Shown in pieces: positions 7,048 to 15,174 of a stretch of DNA of 64,000 bases. Under the pieces are notes generated by a model. It saw only the letters and a list, made by a program, of their open reading frames with translations, did not search any database and was not told the DNA's origin. Every line of letters begins with the position of its first letter. Position 1 is the stretch's first letter. Origin of the DNA: Bacteroidales bacterium. Its GTDB lineage: Bacteria > Bacteroidota > Bacteroidia > Bacteroidales > P3. The position numbers and the translations under genes were made by a program. The stretch is taken from contig JAFWOP010000005.1 of the NCBI GenBank assembly GCA_017545365.1, positions 1 to 64,000 of the forward strand, in the 5' to 3' direction.

Positions 7048-7434
7048 TTAGTTTAATATCAGTTGGTAACGGTGGGTGTCGATGAATTGGTCGGCGCGGA
7101 CAACCCAGTCGCGAAGGGTGGCGCAGTGCTGGTAGCCAGCGTTTTGGAAGATGCGGATGCTGGGGCCGTTGTTGGCTGCAATGTCGGCATAGAGTTGGTG
7201 GAGTGAGGTGTTGAGGAGGCAGAACTGGGTGAGGGTCTGTATGATGATGGTGCCGAAGCCTTGGTGGCGGTATTCATTTGAGACGACGATGCCGACGGCG
7301 GCGCGTCGGTTGACGGGGTCGTAGTTGTAGAGTTCGACGCAACCCACAGGAGTGTCGGGCAGGTGGTCGGGGTAGGCGTAGAGTTTGAGTTCGCCAGAGG
7401 AGAGTGATTTACCGGGTAATGCTTTGAGCTGCAT
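7048..7434 (-). CDS. GNAT acetyltransferase with shortened N-terminus (SpeG-like)
   Basis: The protein matches the later part of SpeG-like GNAT enzymes: VGCVELYNYDPVNRRAAVGI, then SNEYRHQGFGTIIIQTL (the acetyl-CoA pyrophosphate loop, normally R/Q-x-x-G-x-G/A) and LHQLYADIAANNGPSIRIFQ. I chose ATG at 7434, giving 128 residues, because it lies 20 bp after the recG stop and begins MQLKAL like homologues. A longer frame to 7518 would overlap recG by 65 bp. Family members are usually near 165-175 residues; about 40 residues between MQLKAL and the first strand are missing, which would remove much of the acceptor site. It may be a degraded or specialised enzyme. Confidence 0.75.
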   Translation of the reverse strand: MQLKALPGKSLSSGELKLYAYPDHLPDTPVGCVELYNYDPVNRRAAVGIVVSNEYRHQGFGTIIIQTLTQFCLLNTSLHQLYADIAANNGPSIRIFQNAGYQHCATLRDWVVRADQFIDTHRYQLILN

Positions 7435-7453
7435 GGCGTGGAAAATGGGTTGG

Positions 7454-9544
7454 TTAGCTGATTTTGTCCCAGCGTGGGTAGTCGTTGTGATTGATAATAT
7501 ACTGACGGAGTGGGGCATGGTCGGGCAGCTGGAGGTCGGGGTCGAGTGAGAGGAGGTTGTGGACTTCGTCGCGGGTGACGCGCACGAGGGGTTCGTCGTC
7601 GACGATGTCGGCGAGTTTGAGGTCGAGCATGCCGCTCTGTTGGAGGCCTTGTAGGTCGCCGGGGCCGCGAAGGCGGAGGTCGGCTTCGGCGATGGCGAAG
7701 CCGTCGGTGGTGCTGCACATGGTCTGGATGCGCTGCTTGCTGTTGTGGCTGAGGTCGTCCTTGGTCATGAGGATGCAATAGGACTGGGTGCCGCCGCGGC
7801 CTACACGTCCGCGCAGCTGGTGGAGCTGGCTGAGGCCGAAACGTTCGGCATTCTCGATGACCATGACGGTGGCGTTAGGCACGTCGACGCCCACTTCGAT
7901 GACGGTGGTGGAGACCATGATGTGTGTCTCACCTCGTTTGAAACGGTCCATCTCGTAGGCTTTGGCTTCGGCGGGCATCTGGCCGTGGACGATGCTGAGC
8001 TGGTATTCAGGCTGGGGGAAACTGCGGGAGATGCTTTCGTAGCCGTCCATGAGGTCTTTGAGGTCCATGCTCTCGCTCTCGTTGATGAGGGGGTAGACGA
8101 CATAGACCTGGCGGCCTTTGGCAATCTCCTGTTTCATAAAATGGAAGAGGAGGAGCCGTTTGGCATCGGTGCCGTGGGTGGTGATGACGGGGCGGCGGCC
8201 GGGAGGGAGCTCGTCGATGACGGAGCAGTCGAGGTCGGCGTAGAGGGTCATGGCCAATGTGCGGGGAATGGGGGTTGCAGTCATCACAAGCACATGGGGC
8301 GGTATGCTGCTCTTGTTCCACAGTTTGGAACGCTGCTCAACACCGAAGCGGTGCTGTTCGTCAATAACCACATACCCCAACTGGGAGAACTGCACATCGG
8401 GTTCGATAAGGGCATGGGTGCCGATGAGGATGTCGATGCTGCCGTCGGCGAGGCGTTGCTTGATTTTCTTCTTTTGACTTGCCTTGAGTGAGCCGATGAG
8501 CAGTTCGACGGTGATGTTGAGCCCTGCCAGCATTTTTTGGAAGTTGGCAAAATGCTGGGTGGCGAGTATTTCGGTGGGAGCCATGAGGCATGCCTGGCAG
8601 CCGTTGTCGAGTGCGATGAGGATGGTGAGGAGTGCCACGAGGGTCTTGCCGCTTCCGACATCGCCTTGGAGCAGACGGTTCATCTGTCGGCCGCTGCGCA
8701 TGTCGGCGCGTATTTCTTTAATCACTCTTTTCTGCGCACCGGTGAGAGGGAAGGGGAGGTTGTGGTTGTAGAAATCGTTGAAGTGGTCGCCCACTACGCC
8801 GAAGACGCGGCCGACGGAGTGGAGGTTGCGGGTGAGGCGGCTGTACTGGTATTCAAGCTGATGGTAGAAGAGTTCCTCGAATTTTTCACGGAAGATGGCC
8901 TGCTGCCAAATGTCCAAGGTGTCGGGGTAGTGCATATTGCGGAGCGCGCTGCCACGTCCCATGAGGTGGTATTTGGCGAGGATGGAGTTGGGCAGCGTTT
9001 CGGGCAGCTGCTGGGGGATAAGCGGCAGCAGGGTGGCAGTGAAGCGCGCGATGGCCTTGGTGTTGATGCCTCGGTTTTTGGCCTTCTCGGTGGTGCGATA
9101 GATGGGGAGGAAAGCATGGGCGGGGCCTTGGTCGTAGAGCGAGGATGCCTCGATGTCGGGGTGTGCCATCTGGAGGGTGCTTCCGAAGAGCGAGGGCTTG
9201 CCCATAACATTGTAGATAGTATTGGGACGCAGCATATCGTGAATCCATTTGAGCCCTTGGAACCACACGAGGGTCATGGTGCCGGTGCCGTCGGAGAAGG
9301 TGGCTTCGAGACGGGAGGTGCGACCGGAGGTGATGGTGTGGAGGTTGCCAATGCGGCCGCGGAAGACGAGGTAGGGCTCGTTGGGGTCGAAATGGTCGAT
9401 GGTACTTACGCGGGAGCGGTCGACCATGCGGAAAGGGAAGTAGTGGAGGAGGTCGCCATAGGTAAGGATGTCGAATTCCTTGGCCAGGATGTCGGCTTTA
9501 GCGGGTCCCACCCCCTTGAGGTAGGAGACGTTGGTGTCGAGTAT
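7454..9544 (-). CDS. recG: ATP-dependent DNA helicase RecG
   Basis: RecG remodels stalled replication forks. From the first canonical start (GTG at 9511) the protein is 685 residues. Its OB/wedge domain lies near residues 45-130, Walker A LLQGDVGSGKTLVALL near 281-296, a DEQH box (VVIDEQHRFGVEQRSKLW) near 380-400, and the C-terminal helicase block with QLRGRVGRGG. However, the conserved RecG beginning ILDTNVSYLKGVGPAKADIL starts 11 codons further up, and no ATG, GTG or TTG exists between it and the coaD stop (TGA, 9566-9568). I therefore place the start at the ATA codon 9542-9544, by position match to homologues. An ATC at 9560-9562 or coaD readthrough are alternatives; GTG 9511 cuts into the LKGVGP motif. 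Confidence 0.88.
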   Translation of the reverse strand: MLDTNVSYLKGVGPAKADILAKEFDILTYGDLLHYFPFRMVDRSRVSTIDHFDPNEPYLVFRGRIGNLHTITSGRTSRLEATFSDGTGTMTLVWFQGLKWIHDMLRPNTIYNVMGKPSLFGSTLQMAHPDIEASSLYDQGPAHAFLPIYRTTEKAKNRGINTKAIARFTATLLPLIPQQLPETLPNSILAKYHLMGRGSALRNMHYPDTLDIWQQAIFREKFEELFYHQLEYQYSRLTRNLHSVGRVFGVVGDHFNDFYNHNLPFPLTGAQKRVIKEIRADMRSGRQMNRLLQGDVGSGKTLVALLTILIALDNGCQACLMAPTEILATQHFANFQKMLAGLNITVELLIGSLKASQKKKIKQRLADGSIDILIGTHALIEPDVQFSQLGYVVIDEQHRFGVEQRSKLWNKSSIPPHVLVMTATPIPRTLAMTLYADLDCSVIDELPPGRRPVITTHGTDAKRLLLFHFMKQEIAKGRQVYVVYPLINESESMDLKDLMDGYESISRSFPQPEYQLSIVHGQMPAEAKAYEMDRFKRGETHIMVSTTVIEVGVDVPNATVMVIENAERFGLSQLHQLRGRVGRGGTQSYCILMTKDDLSHNSKQRIQTMCSTTDGFAIAEADLRLRGPGDLQGLQQSGMLDLKLADIVDDEPLVRVTRDEVHNLLSLDPDLQLPDHAPLRQYIINHNDYPRWDKIS

Positions 9545-9565
9545 GGAGGTGGTTGTGGCGATGGG

Positions 9566-9988
9566 TCAGGTGTTTTGGTGGGCGAGGCGTTCCCGCTCCA
9601 AGGTGGAACTGATGTCTTGATGGTCGGTGTCGGAGAGGAGGATGATGGTGTCGATGGCGGGGTCGAGGGCGTTGTTCACCGCCGCCACAGTCTGCTCGTA
9701 GGCGAAGTCGTTGGCATTGCGGATGCCGCGGAGGATGAACTGAGCACCCAGTTGGTGGCAGAGGTCGACGGTCATGCATGAATAAGCAAGGGCCTCGATG
9801 CGGGGCTCGTCGGGGAAGCATTGGCGGATGCGCTGCAGACGTTCCTCGGTGCTGAACATGTAGTGCTTGTCGGTATTTACCCCAACGGCGATATAGAGCT
9901 TGTCGAAGAGCGACAAAGCTCGGCGCACAATGGCTTCATGACCGGAGGTGAAGGGATCGAAGGAACCTGGAAATACTGCTGTCTTCAA
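9566..9988 (-). CDS. coaD: Phosphopantetheine adenylyltransferase
   Basis: CoaD transfers AMP from ATP to 4'-phosphopantetheine in coenzyme A synthesis. From the TTG start at 9988 the 140-residue protein begins KTAVFPGSFDPFTSGH, with the TxGH nucleotidyl-transfer motif at residues 14-17. It continues with GVNTDKHYMFS, QFILRGIRNANDFAYEQ and a C-terminal ISSTLER. All match the family. The upstream frame runs on to 10159 but shows no homology and overlaps the preceding gene, so TTG is preferred. The stop codon is directly followed, in the same frame, by the recG coding sequence. Confidence 0.93.
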   Translation of the reverse strand: MKTAVFPGSFDPFTSGHEAIVRRALSLFDKLYIAVGVNTDKHYMFSTEERLQRIRQCFPDEPRIEALAYSCMTVDLCHQLGAQFILRGIRNANDFAYEQTVAAVNNALDPAIDTIILLSDTDHQDISSTLERERLAHQNT

Positions 9989-10026
9989 TGCTGGATGTGT
10001 TTGTGGATAGGTGATTGAGAGGTGGT

Positions 10027-10710
10027 CTATCTGCGGTGTCCGCGGAGTGAATTGGATGGGCGAGCGTTGGACTCGCCGAACTGCCAGAGGAGGCGGAAGG
10101 TGAGGGACGAGCCATAGAAGTCGTTGGCGAAGGTCTTGCCAGCGAACTGGTAGTGCCAATCCTTTTTGATGGGGATGATGGAGTATTGGTAGCGGGCACT
10201 GAAATGCAGGTTGTTCCAGATACGGAAACGGAACTCGACAGTGGGGGCGAGGTCGTTTTTGAGAAACTGCATGTCGGAGGTGTCGGGGGTGAAGTAGTTG
10301 GGGTTAAAATAGACGGTGTCGTGGGGCTGGCGGATGAGGCGGCTGTAGACAATACCCACGCCTATCTGCATGCCCCCATAGGGGTCGCGGAAGTGGAGAA
10401 CGAGGGGTATGTCGACATAATGGAGGTCGAGGTTGATATTATAGTAGTTGAGGTAGTTGTACTTCTTGTTGTAGATGCCGCGGCAAGAATAGTCGGTTTC
10501 GAGGGAGAGGAACCAGCGTTGGTTGTCGTCGAGGCGGGCAATGGCGCCGACACCGCCAGCCAGATTCCAATGGTTGAACCCTTTGAGTTCGTCGCCTTCA
10601 ACCTGCGAGGCTACAGTACCCAAAGCGACATAGCCGTTGATGCGTTGGGCATGGAGTGGCATGATGGCTAGGAAGAATAGGGGCAGGAGGAGTGCGGAGG
10701 TGCGGTTCAT
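10027..10710 (-). CDS. Outer-membrane beta-barrel protein (PorT-like)
   Basis: This 227-residue protein has a signal peptide (MNRTSALLLPLFFLAIMPLH, cut near HAQ). Alternating aromatic/polar strands follow, such as WFLSLETDYSCRG, YNINLDLHYVDIPLVLHF, MQIGVGIVYSRLI and LHFSARYQYSIIPI, ending in LTFRLLWQF as a barrel-closing strand. The YVDIPL..HF pattern is the hallmark of the PorT/outer membrane beta-barrel family common in Bacteroidota. The exact role is unknown; some relatives belong to the type IX secretion machinery. It lies between the glycosyltransferase and coaD genes in one run. Confidence 0.85.
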   Translation of the reverse strand: MNRTSALLLPLFFLAIMPLHAQRINGYVALGTVASQVEGDELKGFNHWNLAGGVGAIARLDDNQRWFLSLETDYSCRGIYNKKYNYLNYYNINLDLHYVDIPLVLHFRDPYGGMQIGVGIVYSRLIRQPHDTVYFNPNYFTPDTSDMQFLKNDLAPTVEFRFRIWNNLHFSARYQYSIIPIKKDWHYQFAGKTFANDFYGSSLTFRLLWQFGESNARPSNSLRGHRR

Positions 10711-10715
10711 GGTGG

Positions 10716-12674
10716 TCAGATGTTGAAGAGGTTCTTAAAAAGGATTTGTATGTCGGAGGAAATTTTATAGTTGCGGAGGTAGCGGAGGTGCAGCCGTTGC
10801 TTGAGTTCGGGGCTGAGGGTAGAGGCTCGGCGGGGCAGGGCATCTTCGGGGCCGAAGATGCCGGGGCGAGTGGTGTCGATAGTGGTGCCCACCCAGCTGT
10901 ATTTGCCTATGAGGACCTGCCAGGAGTGGGTGAAGAAAAGATTCTTGCGGCGTTGGAAAGGAATGATGAGGGGGGAGATGATGATGAGCAGCAGGGCAGA
11001 CAAGATGTCGAAGATGCGTTTGTTACGCTGGTTGAGCGGGTCGGCGATGGTGCGCAGTTCCTCGGTGTAGAGGTCTTCGGCCGAGTTGATGCTGTTGCTG
11101 CCGATGATGAAGTCGCTTTCGTTAGGCACAATTTTGTATTCCACGGTGTTGTGTCTGCCGGGCATCTGGCCTAGCTTGGTCATGAGGTCAATGATGTCCT
11201 GGATGGGGATGTCCTTGCTACAGAAGACCACCTCGTCGGCTTTGTAGACACGGATGGTGTCGTTGAGCTTGTTGGTGTCGGTGGCGGGGTCGAGTATGGC
11301 CTCCACCCGGATGCCGCCGAGGGATTCGTAGAGCTGGCTTACGCGGTGTGCCTCCTCATCACCGCCGATGATGACGCAAGAGCGAGTGTGCAGCGGACGA
11401 AGGTCGAAGCCACGGATACGGAACAGGCTGAGCAGGAGCCGGAGGCCTAGGGTGGAGAGGAGGGTCCAGGCACACCCCATGAGCAGCAGCACACGCGAAT
11501 AGCGTTGGCTTTCGTCGAGGAGGGAATAAAAGACGAGGAGCAAGAGGGTGCCGACGACCATGCCGCGGATGATACGAATGGGGCGCACAGGGCGTTGATA
11601 ACCGCCATAGAGCCAGCTGCACAGCATGAGGAAGAGGATGTAGAGGGGGATGATGAGGCAGGTGTAGACAGGAGGGTAGTAGTTGACGTTGGAGGCCCAG
11701 TAGGCGGCCCATATATGTTTGATGCCGAGGAAACCGCCGAAGGCGATGGCAAAGTCGGCCAGGGGCAGGGCTATGTGCTGGGCGATGCGTTTGAGCCAGG
11801 CAAGGGTGGCACGTGTCCAGATGGCGCAGTGGATGAGGAGGTTGAAGAGAGCGGCATTGCTGCCGGAGAAGTAGTGCCTGACAAAAATGGACATGGCATT
11901 GTAGAAAGTGTAGACATAATTCATGCTGCCATGTTTGGTGCATTCGCCCTTGTAGTGGATGATGCGGCTGGTCGGGAGGTAGTAGTTCTGAAAACCAGCC
12001 AGCTTGATACGCCACGAGAAGTCAATGTCCTCGCCGTACATGAAATAGGACTCGTCGAGAAACCCCACTTTTTCCAATGCGGTGCGGCTAATCATCAGGA
12101 AGGCACCGGGGAGGATGTCGATGGGGTTGGTTTCGTCGTCGTCGAGATGGCCCATGTAGTAAGCTGCAATGCGGCGGTTGTGGGGGAAGAGGCGTATGAG
12201 ACCGCTGATTTTGAAGAATGAGGCAGCGGGGGTGGGAAATCCGCGCTTGCTCTCCTTCAGGAACTTGCCTTCGCCGTTAATCATCTTCACGGTAAGGCCC
12301 CCACAGTCGGGATGGGTCGCGTAGAAGGCGACACATTGACGGAAAGTGTTGAGTTCCACCACGGTGTCGGGGTTGAGCAGGAGGACGAGGTCGCCTGTGC
12401 ATTGGCGCAAGGCCTGGTTGTTGGCCTTGGCAAACCCGAGGTTGTCGTTGTTGGCTATGAGGTGGACCTGTGGGAATTTTTCCCGCACCATCTCCACCGA
12501 GCCGTCCACCGAGGCATTGTCGACAACGAAAACCTCGAGCTGTAGTGGCTGATTGTTTGCAGGGTGAGTACTATCGCCCTCCTCCATTGTGAGGTCGGAA
12601 CGGAACACCGATTCCAGACATTGTTCGAGGAAGTGCTTGACGTTGTAGTTGACTATGACGATGCTTAGTGTCAC
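10716..12674 (-). CDS. Family 2 glycosyltransferase fused to a degenerate sugar-phosphate transferase
   Basis: This 652-residue protein starts with a GT2 domain (about 1-255): IVIVNYN at 5-11, VVDNASVDGS near 50-59, LLNPDTVV at 99-106 and YGEDIDFSWR near 213. A membrane region with several helices follows (about 285-430), then a nucleotide-binding-like fold (SCVIIGGDEEAHRVSQLYES). The C-terminus (KRIFDILSALLLIIISPLI) looks like the membrane hairpin of WbaP-type sugar-phosphate transferases, but the catalytic QxRxGxxG...KFRSM block is missing. A role in cell-surface polysaccharide synthesis is inferred. The GTG start overlaps the topA stop (GTGA, 12671-12674). Confidence 0.82.
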   Translation of the reverse strand: MTLSIVIVNYNVKHFLEQCLESVFRSDLTMEEGDSTHPANNQPLQLEVFVVDNASVDGSVEMVREKFPQVHLIANNDNLGFAKANNQALRQCTGDLVLLLNPDTVVELNTFRQCVAFYATHPDCGGLTVKMINGEGKFLKESKRGFPTPAASFFKISGLIRLFPHNRRIAAYYMGHLDDDETNPIDILPGAFLMISRTALEKVGFLDESYFMYGEDIDFSWRIKLAGFQNYYLPTSRIIHYKGECTKHGSMNYVYTFYNAMSIFVRHYFSGSNAALFNLLIHCAIWTRATLAWLKRIAQHIALPLADFAIAFGGFLGIKHIWAAYWASNVNYYPPVYTCLIIPLYILFLMLCSWLYGGYQRPVRPIRIIRGMVVGTLLLLVFYSLLDESQRYSRVLLLMGCAWTLLSTLGLRLLLSLFRIRGFDLRPLHTRSCVIIGGDEEAHRVSQLYESLGGIRVEAILDPATDTNKLNDTIRVYKADEVVFCSKDIPIQDIIDLMTKLGQMPGRHNTVEYKIVPNESDFIIGSNSINSAEDLYTEELRTIADPLNQRNKRIFDILSALLLIIISPLIIPFQRRKNLFFTHSWQVLIGKYSWVGTTIDTTRPGIFGPEDALPRRASTLSPELKQRLHLRYLRNYKISSDIQILFKNLFNI

Positions 12675-15016
12675 TCAGTCTTCTTTTTGCGTCCGCGGGT
12701 CTTTTTGCTTCCGGCATTGCTGATGATGGCGACGGCCTCATCGATGGACATCTCCAAGGGGTTGGCGGTCTTGGGCAGGCGGAAATTCTCGTTGCGGTAG
12801 GTGAGGTAGGGGCCGTAACGTCCGATGTTGGAGCTGACAACCTCGCCTTCGTAGATGCCGATTTCGTGGGGGTAGAGCTCGCGGAGGCGTTCCTTCTCGG
12901 CTTCGGCCACGCGTTTCACCTTGATGATTTCGATGCAGCGGTCCAAATCCACCTCGTAGGGGTCGTCGTTCTTAGAAAGGGAGTAGAACTTGTTGTCGAG
13001 GCGGACGTAGGGGCCGAATTTGCCGATGCTGACGATGACGTCGTTGCCCTCGAACTGGCCGACAGTGCGGGGAAGCTCGAAGAGCGCCAAAGCCTCTTCA
13101 AGGGTGATGGTCTCGATGCTTTGTCCTTTCTTCATGCTGGCGAACTTGGGTTTCTCGTCGTTGGAGGTGTCGCCGAGCTGGACGAGGGTGCCGTAGCGTC
13201 CGATTTTGGCATAGAGGTTCTTACCCGTCTTGGGGTCGACACCGATGAGGCGGTTGCCGGTGGTGCGGTGGCTTGTCTGCTGGGTCTGGCGGATATTCTT
13301 ATGGAAGGGGACGTAGAACTTGTCGATGACTTTGCGCCACTCCTTCTTGCCCGCGGCGATGTCGTCGAAGTCCTTCTCAACGGTGGCGGTGAAGTTGTAG
13401 TCGATGATGTCGTTGAAGTGTTCGAGGAGGAAGGCGTTGACCACGCTTCCGATGTCGGTGGGGAATAGCTTGCCCTTCTCGGCACCAGCCTTCTCGATGC
13501 GGGTGCCGGGTGTTACTTTGTCGTCTTTCAGTGTGATGACGTTACATTCCACCTCTTTGGGTTCGCGGTCCTCTTTGATGACGTACTCGCGCTTGAGGAT
13601 GGTGCTGATGGTGGGGGCATAGGTGGAAGGGCGGCCAATGCCGAGGTCTTCCAATTTCTTCACCAAGCTGGCCTCGGTGTAGCGGGGGGCGTGCTGGGTG
13701 TGGTGCTCCAATGCCTCTGCGACATCGAGGGTCAGCTGCATGCCTTCGACCACCTTGGGGAGGGTGTGGGAGGAGCTGGCATCCTCTTCGGACTCGTCGT
13801 CGGTGGACTCCATGTATACTTTTAGAAATCCGTCGAAGCGCACCTGTTCGCCTTGGCAGACGAACTTCTCCTCGTGGTCGCTGATGTTGATTTCCACGAT
13901 GGTCTTCTCAATTTCGGCATCGGCCATCTGGGAGGCGATGGCACGCTTCCAAATCAGCTCGTAGAGGCGGCGTTGTGCGGTGTCGGCATTGATGGTGGTA
14001 TTGCTCATATATGTGGGGCGGATGGCTTCGTGAGCTTCCTGAGCACCTTTAATCTTAGTCTGGTAGCGGCGGGTCTTGACATAGTTCTCACCATAGAGGT
14101 TGGTGATTTCGGTCTTGGCCATGCTCAATGCGAGTTCGCTGAGGTTGACGCTGTCGGTACGCATGTAGGTGATAAATCCGCTCTCGTAGAGCTGCTGTGC
14201 TATCTGCATGGTGCGGGCAACGGAGAATCCCAGTTTGCGGCTGGCCTCCTGCTGGAGGGTGGAGGTGGTGAAGGGGGGGGCGGGTGTGCGCTTGGCGGGT
14301 TTGGTGTCGATGGTTTGCACTTTGTAGTTGCAGCCGACGAGACTCTGCATGAAGTCGGTGGCCTCCTGCAGGGAGTCGAAGCGGCGGCTCAGCTCGGCCA
14401 GCACCTGCATCCTTCCGCTGGCAGGGTGGAATTGGGCGGTGACACGGTAGAAACTGTGGCTGACAAAGTTCTTGATTTCCTCTTCGCGCTCGACGATAAG
14501 CCTCACGGCAACGCTCTGCACACGTCCGGCACTGAGGGCGGGCTTGATTTTCGACCAAAGGATGGGGCTGATTTCATAACCCACAAGACGGTCGAGCACG
14601 CGGCGTGCCTGTTGGGCATCAACCAGGTCCATGTCGATGCCACGAGGGTTCTCGATGGCGTGGAGGATGGCGTTTTTGGTAATCTCGTTGAAGACGATGC
14701 GCTTGGTCTTTTCGGGATTGAGCTTCAGCGTTTCCTGAAGATGCCAAGCGATGGCCTCTCCTTCGCGGTCCTCATCAGATGCGAGCCAAACCATGTCGGC
14801 ATCCTTCACGGCTTTCTTCAGTTCGGCAACCAGTTTGTGCTTCTCCTCGGTAATCTGATATTCGGGCTCATACTGATTCTCGATGTCGATACTCATATCT
14901 TTCTTTGCGAGGTCGCGGATATGGCCGTTGCTGGATTTTACCACATAGTCGGGACCAAGGAATTTTTCAATCGTTTTGGCCTTGGCAGGTGACTCAACTA
15001 TAACTAGATTTTTCAT
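12671..15016 (-). CDS. topA: DNA topoisomerase I (type IA)
   Basis: This 781-residue enzyme relaxes negative supercoils through a transient 5'-phosphotyrosine link. The Toprim domain opens the protein (IVESPAKAKTIEKFLG, then DEDREGEAIAWHL at about 81-93). The catalytic Tyr is residue 284 in GFITYMRTDS. The C-terminal third has topoisomerase C-repeat modules (DPKTGKNLYAKIGRYGTLVQ, FGPYVRLDNKFYSL, RYGPYLTYRNENF). It ends in a Lys/Arg tail without the Cys4 zinc ribbons of the E. coli enzyme, which is common in this phylum. It is the first gene of the run down to mltG, with a promoter at 15073-15104. Confidence 0.97.
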   Translation of the reverse strand: MKNLVIVESPAKAKTIEKFLGPDYVVKSSNGHIRDLAKKDMSIDIENQYEPEYQITEEKHKLVAELKKAVKDADMVWLASDEDREGEAIAWHLQETLKLNPEKTKRIVFNEITKNAILHAIENPRGIDMDLVDAQQARRVLDRLVGYEISPILWSKIKPALSAGRVQSVAVRLIVEREEEIKNFVSHSFYRVTAQFHPASGRMQVLAELSRRFDSLQEATDFMQSLVGCNYKVQTIDTKPAKRTPAPPFTTSTLQQEASRKLGFSVARTMQIAQQLYESGFITYMRTDSVNLSELALSMAKTEITNLYGENYVKTRRYQTKIKGAQEAHEAIRPTYMSNTTINADTAQRRLYELIWKRAIASQMADAEIEKTIVEINISDHEEKFVCQGEQVRFDGFLKVYMESTDDESEEDASSSHTLPKVVEGMQLTLDVAEALEHHTQHAPRYTEASLVKKLEDLGIGRPSTYAPTISTILKREYVIKEDREPKEVECNVITLKDDKVTPGTRIEKAGAEKGKLFPTDIGSVVNAFLLEHFNDIIDYNFTATVEKDFDDIAAGKKEWRKVIDKFYVPFHKNIRQTQQTSHRTTGNRLIGVDPKTGKNLYAKIGRYGTLVQLGDTSNDEKPKFASMKKGQSIETITLEEALALFELPRTVGQFEGNDVIVSIGKFGPYVRLDNKFYSLSKNDDPYEVDLDRCIEIIKVKRVAEAEKERLRELYPHEIGIYEGEVVSSNIGRYGPYLTYRNENFRLPKTANPLEMSIDEAVAIISNAGSKKTRGRKKKTE

Positions 15017-15072
15017 ATATTGTGTTTGATATTCCTTATTATATATTATTTATTGTAGCATAGAAAATTTTG

Positions 15073-15104
15073 CAAAGTAACACTTTTTTTTTGACATAGA
15101 CAAA
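15073..15104 (-). promoter_or_regulatory. Putative promoter of the topA operon
   Basis: On the minus strand TTTG (15101-15104) and TTACTTTG (15073-15080) are 20 nt apart, close to the Bacteroidota TTTG-N19-TAnnTTTG consensus. The -7 box has one base fewer between TA and TTTG than the consensus. The start codon lies 56 bp downstream. Confidence 0.5.
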
Positions 15105-15174
15105 AAAATGCGGAATTTGTCGTAAAAATTAAGTCCCGTTGCCTGCTCTCAGAATGTTGAGCCTTGAAGCGACG

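Noticed and set aside
7048..7518. Longer start for the GNAT gene at 7518
   Set aside because: It would overlap recG by 65 bp and adds 28 residues with no similarity; ATG at 7434 gives the family-like MQLKAL start.
8537..9781. 414-codon plus-strand frame opposite recG and coaD
   Set aside because: It covers parts of two real genes and shows the same Gly/Val/Asp-rich shadow composition.
13853..14992. Long plus-strand frame opposite topA
   Set aside because: Composition is typical of an antisense shadow and no motif is seen; topA is intact on the other strand.
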